In this document: positions 1 through 8,780 of the stretch, piece after piece
Layout: every line of letters begins with the position of its first letter
Position numbering within the stretch: the first letter of the stretch is position 1
NCBI RefSeq assembly: GCF_023073415.1
Contig: NZ_JADPJL010000037.1
Coordinates: 1 to 64,000, forward strand
DNA: 64,000 nt
DNA from: Bradyrhizobium sp. 190
Lineage (GTDB): Bacteria; Pseudomonadota; Alphaproteobacteria; Rhizobiales; Xanthobacteraceae
Direction of reading: 5' to 3'
Notes under the pieces: generated by a model
What the model saw: only the letters and a program-made list of their open reading frames with translations
What the model was told of the DNA's origin: nothing
The model's database searches: none
Made by a program: the position numbers and the translations under genes

Positions 1-1
1 C

Positions 2-1654
2 TCCCGCCCCGCCCCGCGCAGCGGCGGCAGCTGGTTCGGCGGCGATTTCTTTGCGCCATTCCAGCAGCAGGCCCCGCAACAAGCGCCGCGCCAGGATTTC
101 TCGCGCGCGCCTGGGCCCGCCAAGCGCGATACGGTGCCGGAACGTAACGTGCTGGTGCTGGGCGATGCCGCGGCCGACTGGCTCGGCTATGGTCTCGAAG
201 ACGCCTATAGCGAGCAGCCCGACATGGGCGTGATCCGCAAACACAAGACCGTCTCCGGCCTGATCAAGTATCAGCCGCGCGGCGAGCCCGCCGATTGGGC
301 CGCGGCCGCAAAGGGCATCCTCGCCACCGAAAAGCCGGATGCCATCGTCGTCATGCTCGGCCTCCACGACCGCCAGGCCATCCGCGAGGCGGCGCCTGAG
401 AAGAAGAGCGACAAGAAGGAAGACAAGAAGGACGCGCGCGGCAAGCCGGGCGATGCAAAGCCCAAGCCCGAAGGCGCGACTGATACTGCCAAGGCCGATG
501 CCGGCAAGGCTGATGGAACCAAGGCAGACACCGCCAAGACTGATACCGCGAAGGCTGATACCGCGAAGGCTGACGATGCCGAGGACGATGATGCGGCGCA
601 AATCACCGCCCCTGAAAAGAGCGCGCGCTCCGGCGGCGGGCTCTACGAGTTTCGCGACGAGCGCTGGGTCGAGCTCTACGCCAAGAAGATCGAAGAGCTA
701 ATTGGCGTACTGAAATCCAAGGGCGTGCCGGTGTTGTGGGTCGGCCTGCCTGCGATCCGCGGGCAAAAGGGAACATCCGACATGCTGTTCCTGGATGCGC
801 TGTATCGCGATGGCGCGGGCAAGGCCGGCATCACCTATGTCGATGTCTGGGATGGCTTCGTCGATGAAGCCGGCCGCTTCCTGCAAAAAGGTCCCGACTT
901 CGAAGGCCAGATCCGCCAGTTGCGCACGGCCGACGGCGTCTTCTTCACCAAGCCCGGCGCGCGCAAGCTCGCGCATTATGTCGAACGCGAGGTGACGCGC
1001 CTGCTTGCCTCGCGCTCCGGGCCGATCGCCGTGCCGATCGAGCCGGCAACGCCCGAGGCCAATGTCGCGCCCGGCCAGCCGGCGCCGCGTCCACTGGCCG
1101 GACCGGTCATGCCGCTGGTGGCCTCTTCTGTCGGCACCGATCAGTTGCTCGGTGGTCCCGGCTCGCGCCCGGCCGGGGTGGATGCGCTCGCTGCGCGCAC
1201 GCTGGTGAAGGGTGAAGCGCTGGCGGCACCGGCTGGCCGCGCCGACGATTATGCCTGGCCGCGCCGGGAAATCGGCCGCGAGCAGGCCAAAGGCGACACG
1301 CCGGTAGCAGCCGCCTCGCCGAGCGGAACGGTGGCGGCAGTGCCCGGACAGAAGCAGCTTCTGCTACCGCCGCCGCAGCAAACATTTCAACAACAGAAGA
1401 GGCAGCAGCCGCAGCAGCCGATGCAGATCCGACCCGCGCAAAACAATGGGCCGTCGCTGCGCGATTTCTTCGGCGGCTTCGGCGCGGGCGGGTTCGGCGC
1501 GGCGCCGCGTCAGCCCGCGCCGCCTGCGGCCGCACCGCCGCGCGGACCCGTGGCCCCGGGACCCATGGCCCCAGGCGTGCCGCGCCCGCCGGGTAGTGTC
1601 GGACGATCGGCCGAGGTTCCGCCGGTCCCGCCGGGCAATCTCACACGATTCTGA
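2..1654 (+). CDS. DUF459 SGNH/GDSL-hydrolase-like protein, 5' partial
   Basis: The frame is open at the left edge, so the start and any signal peptide lie outside the window. The body resembles DUF459 proteins, a branch of the SGNH hydrolases usually thought to act in the periplasm. The first block reads VLVLGDAAADWLGYGL, where family members normally have GDS, so the nucleophilic Ser is Ala. The last block reads DGVFFTKPGARKLAHYV, where DGxH is usual, so the catalytic His is Phe. A Lys/Ala/Asp-rich low-complexity insert (about 400-600) splits the domain, and a Gln/Pro-rich tail follows. Probably a non-catalytic or divergent member; family assignment is fairly secure, function is not. Confidence 0.85.
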   Translation, partial: SRPAPRSGGSWFGGDFFAPFQQQAPQQAPRQDFSRAPGPAKRDTVPERNVLVLGDAAADWLGYGLEDAYSEQPDMGVIRKHKTVSGLIKYQPRGEPADWAAAAKGILATEKPDAIVVMLGLHDRQAIREAAPEKKSDKKEDKKDARGKPGDAKPKPEGATDTAKADAGKADGTKADTAKTDTAKADTAKADDAEDDDAAQITAPEKSARSGGGLYEFRDERWVELYAKKIEELIGVLKSKGVPVLWVGLPAIRGQKGTSDMLFLDALYRDGAGKAGITYVDVWDGFVDEAGRFLQKGPDFEGQIRQLRTADGVFFTKPGARKLAHYVEREVTRLLASRSGPIAVPIEPATPEANVAPGQPAPRPLAGPVMPLVASSVGTDQLLGGPGSRPAGVDALAARTLVKGEALAAPAGRADDYAWPRREIGREQAKGDTPVAAASPSGTVAAVPGQKQLLLPPPQQTFQQQKRQQPQQPMQIRPAQNNGPSLRDFFGGFGAGGFGAAPRQPAPPAAAPPRGPVAPGPMAPGVPRPPGSVGRSAEVPPVPPGNLTRF

Positions 1655-1674
1655 TGCCTCACGGTGAGACGCGG

Positions 1675-1723
1675 ACCGGACGATGCATCGCATCGCCGGG
1701 ACCGGACGATGCATCGCATCGCC
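1675..1723. repeat. 23-bp direct repeat, two copies
   Basis: Two identical 23-base copies (1675-1697 and 1701-1723) are separated by three bases. Each contains the self-complementary core GATGCATC. They lie between the stop of the DUF459 gene and the end of the convergent DUF883 gene, so they may mark the shared 3' region. No T-tract follows, so this is not a standard intrinsic terminator. Confidence 0.8.
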
Positions 1724-1751
1724 CGGTAAACCAATGAAGACCGTTCTATCC

Positions 1752-2120
1752 TTAGTAGCGCCAGCGCGGCGGCGGGCGGCGCGGCGGGCGCGTCATTAAC
1801 AGCGCCAGCGCAAATCCAATTCCACCTGCGACCAGCAGCGCGCCGAGCGGATTTTCCTGCACGGTCTTCGCCACCGCATGCTGACCGCTGCGAACGGTGT
1901 CGCCGCTGTTTTCATACGCGTCCTTGGCATAGTTGACGGCGGCATCCGTAGCATCGCGGGCGGCATCCTTGGCCTGGCCGTAGAGATTTTGCACCGCGCC
2001 GGCCGCTTCGCGCGCGCGGCCCTCGGCTTGCGTCTTCGCATCGCCAGCCATATCGCCGACAGTGCTTTCGACCTTACCCGCAAAATCCTTGGCCGAGCCG
2101 GCAATCCGATCCTTGTCCAT
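1752..2120 (-). CDS. CsbD/DUF883-type stress protein
   Basis: A 122-residue protein in two parts. The N-terminal half (DKDRIAGSAKDFAGKVE) looks like a CsbD helix pair. The C-terminal half is an amphipathic helix followed by a single membrane segment (GALLVAGGIGFALALLM) and an Arg/Pro-rich end, as in ElaB/YqjD (DUF883) proteins, which anchor to the inner membrane. Such proteins accumulate in stress or stationary phase; the exact role is unknown. An EcfG-like promoter (GGAAC-N16-GGTT) ends 40 bases before the start codon, and AGGAG sits just upstream of the ATG. Family assignment is good; the CsbD part is less certain. Confidence 0.85.
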   Translation of the reverse strand: MDKDRIAGSAKDFAGKVESTVGDMAGDAKTQAEGRAREAAGAVQNLYGQAKDAARDATDAAVNYAKDAYENSGDTVRSGQHAVAKTVQENPLGALLVAGGIGFALALLMTRPPRRPPPRWRY

Positions 2121-2159
2121 CGCGGTCGCTCCTGTTTTCCTTGTCCTTCTTGGGGAGCT

Positions 2160-2184
2160 AACCGGCGAGACCCGTTCGGGTTCC
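2160..2184 (-). promoter_or_regulatory. EcfG-type promoter, near-perfect
   Basis: On the minus strand the sequence is GGAAC, 16 bases, GGTT. This is one base off the GGAAC-N16-CGTT pattern of EcfG sigma factors. The -10 lies 40 bases from the start of the CsbD/DUF883 gene, a protein type commonly found in general stress regulons. Confidence 0.6.
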
Positions 2185-2221
2185 TAAAACGCTCGGAATG
2201 CCTCGGTTCAGAACGCTTGGC

Positions 2222-2956
2222 TCAAAGTATAAGCCCGCCATCGACCACGATGGTCTGGCCGATGATGTAGGACGAAAGCGGCGAGGCCAGGAACAGCGCC
2301 GCACCGGCCATGTCGGCAGGCGTGCCGAGCCGCTTCAGCGGGATCCGCTCCAGCGCACCTTCGAGGCGCTTCGGATTTGATGTCGTCGCTTTGGTCATCT
2401 TGGTGTCGACCAGGCCGGGGGCGATGCCATTGACGCGGATGCCATTCTCGGCCCACGCCTCGCCGAGCGTGCGCGTCAAGCCCACCGCGCCGGTCTTCGA
2501 GGCGTTATAGGCCGGGTTGCCCATGGTGGAATGATAGGCGGCGGTCGAACTGACGATAATCAGCGAACCTTGGCTCGCGCTCAGCATCGCCTGGAATTTG
2601 GTTGCGCATGCCATCAGGCTCATCAGGTTGACTTCCAGGACCTTGCGAAAACCGTTCATCTCGAATTCGCCGCGACGATAGATCACTGCGCCTTGCGCCA
2701 GCACCAGCACGTCGAGCTTTTCGAAGGACGGCTCGAATTTCTCGATCGCCTGCGGGTTACTGACGTCGAGCTGCGAGTATTCGAGGCCCTGGAGATCCGA
2801 TCCTTCGCCGGCGAAGTAATCGGCAGGGTTCGCGCGGGTGCCGCAAACGGCGACGCGCGCGCCCTTGCCGCGGAAGGCCTGCGCGATGCCGTTGCCGATA
2901 CCGCTGGAGCCGCCGACCACCAACACCTGCTTGCCGCTGAAATCGAGCTCATTCAT
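2222..2956 (-). CDS. Short-chain dehydrogenase/reductase (SDR)
   Basis: A classical 244-residue SDR. It has the cofactor loop GGSSGIG near residue 15, the NAG-equivalent replaced by LAQGA near 88, a catalytic Ser in IIVSSTAAY, and the YNASK active-site motif. It ends in the usual DGG segment. Reaction: NAD(P)-dependent oxidation or reduction of an alcohol or ketone; the substrate cannot be read from the sequence. It is followed upstream by the same-strand GNAT gene with a gap of 38 bases, so the two could be co-transcribed. LAQGA in place of NNAG is a mild departure from the family. Confidence 0.9.
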   Translation of the reverse strand: MNELDFSGKQVLVVGGSSGIGNGIAQAFRGKGARVAVCGTRANPADYFAGEGSDLQGLEYSQLDVSNPQAIEKFEPSFEKLDVLVLAQGAVIYRRGEFEMNGFRKVLEVNLMSLMACATKFQAMLSASQGSLIIVSSTAAYHSTMGNPAYNASKTGAVGLTRTLGEAWAENGIRVNGIAPGLVDTKMTKATTSNPKRLEGALERIPLKRLGTPADMAGAALFLASPLSSYIIGQTIVVDGGLIL

Positions 2957-2994
2957 CCCTGCGGTCCTTTTCTTGGTTCGTCCTAACCTAAATC

Positions 2995-3501
2995 TTAGTC
3001 GAGGAATTTGACCATGAGAACCTCATCATAATATTGGCCGTCCTGCTTCAGGGCTCGCTTTTCATAGCCGTACTCGACAAAGCCCATGGCGCCGTAAAGC
3101 CGGCACGCTGCCTTGTTCTCGTTCACCACAGTCAGTTGAACCATCTCAACGCGCCCGCGTGCATGGTCGAGCACGGCGGCAACAAGTCTTTTTCCAAGAT
3201 TCAAATTTCGCGCAGCGGCTCGAACATACATGCCCCAAAGCAGCCCTTTATGCGCTTGCTTCGAACCTTCCGGCGCGGCGTATCCGGCAATTCCCACGAG
3301 CGCCCCGTCAAGGAATGCGCCGAAGATATCTGCGCGGACAACCACCGCTTCGAACCACGACAGCGGTTGCGCGTTTTCCCTCTCGAACGTGCTGGCGAAA
3401 GCCTCGGGATTTCTTTCCAACGCCTCCAGCCGGATGTCCCTGTAGAGGGCGGCGTCTGAAGTCTCAAGGCGACGAATCTGCAGAGGGGAAATATCGGCCA
3501 C
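2995..3501 (-). CDS. GNAT-family N-acetyltransferase
   Basis: 168 residues with the GNAT fold signature. The acetyl-CoA loop is in the region reading RNLNLGKRLVAAVL (the R/Q-x-x-G-x-G/A pyrophosphate loop, here with Leu at one position), followed by VQLTVVNENKAACRLYGAMGF, the usual beta5/alpha4 segment. The end, KQDGQYYDEVLMVKFL, is typical of RimI-like acetyltransferases acting on small amines or protein N-termini. The start is GTG. Substrate unknown. It lies just upstream of the SDR in the same orientation. Confidence 0.88.
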   Translation of the reverse strand: MADISPLQIRRLETSDAALYRDIRLEALERNPEAFASTFERENAQPLSWFEAVVVRADIFGAFLDGALVGIAGYAAPEGSKQAHKGLLWGMYVRAAARNLNLGKRLVAAVLDHARGRVEMVQLTVVNENKAACRLYGAMGFVEYGYEKRALKQDGQYYDEVLMVKFLD

Positions 3502-3584
3502 CGTTGCACCTGTTCCTGCCTGGTTTGACCTGTCTGCGGATCGGTGCCAGCCTTGTCAATCCAGCACCTTGTCCGGACCCCAGC

Positions 3585-4364
3585 ATGTCAGATTTCAAAC
3601 GGCTCAGCCGCTCGGTCAAAGGCCTGACCGTCCTCGTCACCGGCGCCGCCAGCGGCATGGGCCGCGCCACCGCGCAGGTGTTCGCCGCAGACCGCGCCAA
3701 CGTCGCCGTCACCGACATCAGCGCCGAGGCCACGCAGGCCGTGGCCAGCGAGATCACGGCAAGCGGCGGCGCGGCAAAGGCGTGGACCCTCGACGTCACC
3801 GACCGCTACAACATCACCGCCGTCGTCAACGAGGTCGCGGCGCATTTCGGCGGACTCGATATCATCGTCAACAATGCCGGCATCTCCGTTCGCGTCGCGA
3901 TCGACGACGAGGGCTATGACGAGTCCTGGGCAAAAGGGTTGGCGGTGATGCTGACCGCGCATCAGCGCATCATCCGCGCCGCGTTGCCCTACTTGCGCAA
4001 ATCGAAATCGCCGCGGATCGTCAACATCGCCTCGACCGAAGCGCTCGGCGCTACCGCATTGCACAGCCCCTACTCCGCCGCCAAGGCCGGCGTCGTCGGC
4101 CTGACGCGCTCGCTTGCGGTTGAGCTTGGCCGCGACGGCATCACGGTAAACTGCATCTGCCCGGGCCCGATCCTCACCGGCATGACCGCCCGGATCGCCG
4201 CCGAACACAAGGCGATCTACGCCAAACGCCGCACTGCACTCGGGCGCTACGGCGACCCCGAGGAAGTCGCGCATATGACGCTGAGCCTGTGCCTGCCGGC
4301 GGCCTCGTTCCTGACCGGTGCTGTCATCCCCGTGGACGGCGGCCTAATGGCGCGGAATGCGTGA
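3585..4364 (+). CDS. SDR family oxidoreductase (FabG-like)
   Basis: A 259-residue SDR starting at ATG within a longer open frame; the upstream part overlaps the opposite-strand GNAT gene and has no family match. Motifs: VTGAASGMG for NAD(P) binding, NNAG, IVNIASTEAL with the catalytic Ser, and YSAAKAG with Tyr and Lys. The C-terminal VIPVDGGLMA is typical of the family. It is followed 146 bases later by the TfdA-like dioxygenase on the same strand, so a joint catabolic role (dehydrogenation of a hydroxylated product) is possible but unproven. Confidence 0.9.
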   Translation: MSDFKRLSRSVKGLTVLVTGAASGMGRATAQVFAADRANVAVTDISAEATQAVASEITASGGAAKAWTLDVTDRYNITAVVNEVAAHFGGLDIIVNNAGISVRVAIDDEGYDESWAKGLAVMLTAHQRIIRAALPYLRKSKSPRIVNIASTEALGATALHSPYSAAKAGVVGLTRSLAVELGRDGITVNCICPGPILTGMTARIAAEHKAIYAKRRTALGRYGDPEEVAHMTLSLCLPAASFLTGAVIPVDGGLMARNA

Positions 4365-4510
4365 GGCGTGCCCCAGATGCTGCGCCGCGTCCGGGACACG
4401 GATAACGCAATGCCGCATGCGTCCCCAAACGTTGACACCCGGCCGCCACGGAGTAACTTTTTCTGCAAACGAAGCGGGTTAACCCGCCCGCCGCATACGG
4501 GAGAGACGCC

Positions 4511-5398
4511 ATGACGGTTACGATCCGGCAGCTTCATCCACATTTCTTCGGCGAAGTTTCGGGCGTTGATTTGCGAAAGCCCCTGACGCCGCAGGAGGCG
4601 GCCGACATCGAGGCCGGCATGGACAAATACGCCGTGCTGCTGTTCCGCAACCAGGACATATCAGACGAACAGCAACTGGCCTTTGCGCTGAATTTCGGCG
4701 AGCGCGAAAAGGCGCGGGGCGGCACCATCACCAAGAAGGAAGACTACCGCCTGACGTCGGGGCTGAACGACGTCTCCAACCTCGGCAAGGACGGCAAGCC
4801 GCTGGCGCGCGACAACCGCACCCATCTGTTCAACCTCGGAAACTGCCTGTGGCATTCCGACAGCTCGTTCCGCCCGATCCCGGCAAAATTTTCGCTTTTG
4901 TCGGCGCGGGTAGTGAACCCCAAGGGCGGCAACACCGAATTCGCCGACATGCGCGCGGCCTATGACGCGCTCGAGGATGAGACCAAGGCCGAGATAGAGG
5001 ACATGATCTGCGAGCACTCGCTGATGTATTCGCGCGGCTCGCTCGGCTTCCTGGATTACACCGACGAAGAGAAAGAGATGTTCAAGCCGGTGCTGCAGCG
5101 GCTGGTGCGCACGCATCCAGTGCACCGCCGCAAGTCGCTGTATCTGTCATCACATGCCGGCGCCATCAGGGGCATGAGCATGCCCGAGGCGCGGCTGTTG
5201 CTGCGCGACCTCACCGAGCACGCCACGCAGCCGGAATTCGTCCACGTCCATAAATGGACGTTGCATGACCTCGTGATGTGGGACAACCGCCAGACCATGC
5301 ACCGCGTGCGGCGCTACGACCAGTCGCAGCCGCGCGACATGCGCCGCGCGACGGTAGCCGGCACCGAGCCGACGGTGCAGCAGCAGGCGGCGGAGTAG
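4511..5398 (+). CDS. TfdA/TauD-family 2-oxoglutarate-dependent dioxygenase
   Basis: 295 residues, close in length and motifs to TfdA, the Fe(II)/2-oxoglutarate enzyme that cleaves 2,4-D ethers. The iron ligands are visible as His115 and Asp117 (CLWHSDSSF) and His264 (TMHRVRRYD); an Arg near 275 would bind 2-oxoglutarate. The segment NTEFADMRAAYDAL and the FVHVHKW...LVMWDNR block are TfdA-like rather than TauD-like. Relatives occur widely in soil alphaproteobacteria with no herbicide exposure, so the natural substrate may be another aryloxy or alkyl ether or a sulfonate. The start is supported by GAGAGACGCC just upstream. Confidence 0.9.
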   Translation: MTVTIRQLHPHFFGEVSGVDLRKPLTPQEAADIEAGMDKYAVLLFRNQDISDEQQLAFALNFGEREKARGGTITKKEDYRLTSGLNDVSNLGKDGKPLARDNRTHLFNLGNCLWHSDSSFRPIPAKFSLLSARVVNPKGGNTEFADMRAAYDALEDETKAEIEDMICEHSLMYSRGSLGFLDYTDEEKEMFKPVLQRLVRTHPVHRRKSLYLSSHAGAIRGMSMPEARLLLRDLTEHATQPEFVHVHKWTLHDLVMWDNRQTMHRVRRYDQSQPRDMRRATVAGTEPTVQQQAAE

Positions 5399-5415
5399 GG
5401 AACGACACAACTATC

Positions 5416-5533
5416 GTCGTCCCTGCGAACGCAGGGACCCATACGCCGCGGCCTATCGGTAAGGCGATGTGGCAGTCATCAACTGCAACAACCGACATCG
5501 GTGGTTATGGGTCCCTGCGTTCGCAGGGACGAC
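5416..5533. repeat. Palindromic repeat, family A (copy 1)
   Basis: Two 28-base arms (5416-5443 and 5506-5533) are perfect reverse complements, and each arm holds its own inner palindrome (GTCCCTGCG/CGCAGGGAC). The element fills the gap between the convergent dioxygenase and YqgE genes. The same arms recur around 7.2 and 45.7 kb, so it is a dispersed family. It can fold into a strong hairpin in RNA from either strand. Confidence 0.93.
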
Positions 5534-5566
5534 ACCGAGAGTGTCGCACCGTTCGCCGACGCCGGC

Positions 5567-6217
5567 CTACGCGTGCCCGGCCTCGTTCGACAGCATGCCG
5601 GGATCGATGCCGATCTTGCGCAAGGCACGCTGGTATTTTTCATCGACGTCGTCGCCGAAGATCAGATCCGCGTCGGCGTCGCAATGCAGCCAGCCATTGT
5701 GCTGGATCTCGTTCTCGAGCTGGCCCGGCGCCCAGCCGGCATAGCCCAGCGCCAGGATCGCGTGCTTTGGCCCGTTGCCCTTGGCGATCGCCTTGAGGAT
5801 GTCCACCGTCGCGGTCAGGCAGATGCCGTCGTCGATGTTCAGCGTCGCGTCCTTGATGAAGAAATCGCTCGAATGCAGCACGAAGCCGCGGCCGGTATCG
5901 ACCGGGCCGCCCTTCAGCACCTGCATGGTCTCGGCATGTTCCGGCAACTTGATCTGGTCGGCCCTCTCGATGATGTCGAGCTGCACCAGCAATCCCGGAA
6001 AATCGATGCTGCCGGCCGGGCGGTTGACGATGATGCCCATCGCCCCTTCCGACGAATGCGCGCACATATAGATGACGGAGCGCTCGAAGCGCGGGTCGCC
6101 CATGACCGGCATGGCGATCAGCAGCCGGCCGTCCAGGTAACCCTCGCCGGACGAATTGTCGCCAAAGCCGGCGGCTTTGCGGCGGACGGGCTTCGATGTC
6201 TTGCCTTCAGGGCTCAT
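5567..6217 (-). CDS. YqgE/AlgH family protein (UPF0301)
   Basis: 216 residues. The YqgE/AlgH fold is recognisable from YLDGRLLIAMPVMGDPRFERSV at the N-terminus, GAMGIIVNRP in the middle, GGPVDTGRGFVLHS, and ALGYAGWAPGQLENEI near the C-terminus. These are conserved through the family, whose biochemical role is unknown (AlgH was first linked to alginate regulation). I chose the ATG at 6217 because GGAGAGG precedes it at good spacing; the frame continues 20 codons upstream without such a site. It is divergent from the DsbD-N-like gene. Confidence 0.92.
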   Translation of the reverse strand: MSPEGKTSKPVRRKAAGFGDNSSGEGYLDGRLLIAMPVMGDPRFERSVIYMCAHSSEGAMGIIVNRPAGSIDFPGLLVQLDIIERADQIKLPEHAETMQVLKGGPVDTGRGFVLHSSDFFIKDATLNIDDGICLTATVDILKAIAKGNGPKHAILALGYAGWAPGQLENEIQHNGWLHCDADADLIFGDDVDEKYQRALRKIGIDPGMLSNEAGHA

Positions 6218-6352
6218 CCGCAAAGGCCTCTCCTGCTCATACACATCCTGATATCGGGTGCGGTTTCTGTCAATCAAGCTTCCGGCATCATTCGGCTGCC
6301 GATCACACGCAATTCAATGGTTTGCTTCGAAACTTGCCTGTAAAGACGTCCC

Positions 6353-7189
6353 ATGATCGTGATGGTTCCCCTGCGCGCCGCGCTCGGCGTCGCCGCCCTA
6401 TGTGTCGCGTGTGCTACGTCGGAGGTTCGCGCCGAGGATGCCTCGCCGTGGCAACGCGACGCACATTCCGCAGTGCGCTTGCTGGCGGGATCGCGCAGCG
6501 GCACGGTACTGCTCGGCGGCGTCGCCATCCAGTTGCAGCCGGGATGGAAGACCTATTGGCGGACGCCCGGCGATTCCGGCGTCCCGCCCCGCTTCGACTT
6601 TTCCAAATCGGACAATGTCGAAGCCGTGACCGTGCTGTGGCCGGCGCCGATGAAATTCGACGACGGCGCCGGCGGCACCGCGCTGGGATACAAGCAGCAG
6701 GTCGTGCTGCCGTTGCGGATCGTCGCCAAAAATGCCGACAAGCCGGTGACGCTGCGCGCCCATGTCAGTTATGCCGTCTGCGACAAGCTCTGCATTCCGG
6801 TCGAAGCCAATGCCGAACTCGCTTTTGCGAGCGTGGCAAGCACCGAGGACGGCACCCTGTCCGATGCGCTCAATACCGTGCCGAAGCCCGCCAATGTCGG
6901 CGACCCCAATCCGCTGACCATCCGCGACGTCAAGCGCGAGGGCAAAAGCAACGTGCTGGTCGACGTGACCGCGCCCGAGGCCAAGGAGGTCAGCCTGTTC
7001 GTCGAGGGGCCGACGCCCGACTGGGCGCTGCCGGTTCCCAAGCTGGTCGAGCAAAGCCCGCCCGGCGTCAAACGCTTTGCCTTCGAACTCGACGGCCTGC
7101 CGCCCGGCGCCAGCGCTGAAGGCGCCGCGCTCAAACTGACGCTGGTCGGTGGCGACCGGGCCTACGAGTTCAACGTCAGTTTGAACTAG
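6353..7189 (+). CDS. Periplasmic DsbD N-terminal-domain-like protein
   Basis: 278 residues with an N-terminal signal peptide (about 1-27, ending VRAED). The fold resembles the thiol-disulfide interchange domain at the N-terminus of DsbD/ScsB: GVAIQLQPGWKTYWRTPGDSG, then YAVCDKLCIPVEA with Cys143 and Cys147, the pair expected to exchange disulfides. Unlike DsbD there is no membrane reductase or thioredoxin part, so it must work with a partner elsewhere, for example a CcdA-like membrane protein. Known relatives are stand-alone exported proteins of unclear partner. Related proteins are also linked to copper tolerance. Confidence 0.88.
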   Translation: MIVMVPLRAALGVAALCVACATSEVRAEDASPWQRDAHSAVRLLAGSRSGTVLLGGVAIQLQPGWKTYWRTPGDSGVPPRFDFSKSDNVEAVTVLWPAPMKFDDGAGGTALGYKQQVVLPLRIVAKNADKPVTLRAHVSYAVCDKLCIPVEANAELAFASVASTEDGTLSDALNTVPKPANVGDPNPLTIRDVKREGKSNVLVDVTAPEAKEVSLFVEGPTPDWALPVPKLVEQSPPGVKRFAFELDGLPPGASAEGAALKLTLVGGDRAYEFNVSLN

Positions 7190-7192
7190 CTC

Positions 7193-7324
7193 GTCGTCCC
7201 GGCCAAGCGAAGCGCGAGCCGGGACCCATACGCCGCGGCGGACGTCGTGAGGCGATCTGGTAGTTTCCCTCTTTTCACACCATTACGCCCTGTGGTTATG
7301 GGTTCCTGCGTTCGCAGGAACGAC
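7193..7324. repeat. Palindromic repeat, family A (copy 2, diverged)
   Basis: The right arm (7297-7324) matches family A. The left arm (7193-7230) keeps the ends but has a different centre that is itself a hairpin (CCCGGCCAAGCG...CGCGAGCCGGG). This looks like a chimera of two related repeat types. It lies directly after the stop of the DsbD-N-like gene. Confidence 0.85.
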
Positions 7325-7412
7325 AAGCCTCCCACCCAACCGAATCTTAACGAATGGTTGATACATCCGGTCATCGCCGCCACCTCGCGGCGCGTTTCGG
7401 GGATGCACCCTT

Positions 7413-8780
7413 GTGGCCGTGATGGATACGCAATCCGCAACCGCCTCGCCTGCCGGCGTAATCGCGCGCCTGCGCGCGCTGCTTGGCGGCTCCAATGAGG
7501 CCTCCGTCACCAAGCGGCTGGCCGGCACGATCTTCATCATCCGCGTCTTCAGCGCGGCGCTCGCCTATTTCGCGCAGATCCTGCTGGCGCGCTGGATGGG
7601 CGGCTCGGATTACGGCGTCTATGTCTATGTCTGGACCTGGGTGCTGCTGCTCGGCAGCATGATGGATTTCGGCATCTCGGCATCCGCGCAGAAGATCATT
7701 CCGGAGTATCGAACCCGCGGCGAGCACGCCCTGCTGCGCGGCTTCCTCTCCGGCAGCCGCTGGATGACGTTCGCCGTCTCCTCCATCGTATCGCTACTGC
7801 TGGCGGGCGTGGTGAAGGGATTGTCGCCGTGGATCGACGCCAACGCGATCGTTCCCCTCTATATCGGCTGCCTGACGCTGCCGGCGTTTGTCGTCGCCAA
7901 CACACAGGACGGCATCGCGCGCTCGCATGACTGGATGCGGCTTGGCCTGATGCCGCAATTCATCGTGCGCCAGTCGCTGATCATCGGCCTCACCGCCGGC
8001 GCCTTCGTGCTCGGCTTCAATCTCGGCGCCACCGCCGCGATGTGGGCCAGCGCCGCGGCGGTCTGGATCGCGATGATCGGCCAGATGATTGTGCTGAACC
8101 GCAGGCTCGGCGGCCACATCGCGCCTGGCCCGAAGGCCTATGATTTCCGCGGCTGGCTCGCGGTCTCGCTGCCGATCCTGATGGTGGAAAGCTTTTATCT
8201 GCTGTTGTCCTACACCGACGTGCTGGTGCTGCAACAGTTCCGCTCCTCCGAAGAAGTCGGTGTCTATTTCGCTGTGGTGAAGACGCTGGCGCTGGTCTCC
8301 TTCATTCACTATGCGATGGCGGCGACGACGGCGCATCGCTTTGCCGAGTACCACGCGCAGGGCGACAAGGCGCGGCTGTCGGCCTATGTGGCACACGCGA
8401 TCCAGTGGACATTCTGGCCGTCGCTGGCCGCGACCATCCTGCTGCTGGCGCTGGGCAAGCCGCTGCTGTGGCTGTTCGGACCGCAATTCGTGGTCGGCTA
8501 CGACATCATGTTCATTGCCGCAATTGGCCTCGTGGTGCGATCCGCCATCGGTCCGGTCGAGCGGCTGCTCAACATGCTCGGCCACCAGCACATCTGCGCG
8601 CTGGCCTATGCGCTCGCCTTCGCCATGAACCTCGTGCTGTGCGTGATGTTGGTGCCGCGTTTCGGCGGCCATGGCGCTGCGGCCGCGACCTCGATCTCGC
8701 TGGCGTTCGAGACGGTGCTGCTGTTCTGGATCGTGCGCCGGCGGCTCGGACTGCACGTGCTGGCGTTCGGCAAACGCTGA
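7413..8780 (+). CDS. Polysaccharide flippase (MATE/MVF superfamily, Wzx-like)
   Basis: 455 residues with about twelve to fourteen membrane segments. The order fits lipid-linked polysaccharide flippases: the first segment FSAALAYFAQILLARWMGGSDYGVYVYVWTW carries the typical 'LxARxLGxxxYG' pattern of this family. The role would be moving lipid-linked saccharide units across the inner membrane for exopolysaccharide or O-antigen. No glycosyltransferase neighbours are present, so the pathway is unknown. Start GTG at 7413; an ATG three codons later is equally possible. Confidence 0.88.
   Translation: MAVMDTQSATASPAGVIARLRALLGGSNEASVTKRLAGTIFIIRVFSAALAYFAQILLARWMGGSDYGVYVYVWTWVLLLGSMMDFGISASAQKIIPEYRTRGEHALLRGFLSGSRWMTFAVSSIVSLLLAGVVKGLSPWIDANAIVPLYIGCLTLPAFVVANTQDGIARSHDWMRLGLMPQFIVRQSLIIGLTAGAFVLGFNLGATAAMWASAAAVWIAMIGQMIVLNRRLGGHIAPGPKAYDFRGWLAVSLPILMVESFYLLLSYTDVLVLQQFRSSEEVGVYFAVVKTLALVSFIHYAMAATTAHRFAEYHAQGDKARLSAYVAHAIQWTFWPSLAATILLLALGKPLLWLFGPQFVVGYDIMFIAAIGLVVRSAIGPVERLLNMLGHQHICALAYALAFAMNLVLCVMLVPRFGGHGAAAATSISLAFETVLLFWIVRRRLGLHVLAFGKR

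Noticed and set aside
480..600. Regular repeats in the DUF459 gene resembling a CRISPR or minisatellite
   Set aside because: They encode a Lys/Ala/Asp-rich low-complexity linker in frame; there are no spacers or cas genes.
4365..4440. Short GTCCGGGACACGG segment as a full palindromic repeat
   Set aside because: Only one arm-like piece is present; at most a decayed remnant of the repeat seen at 51.9 kb.
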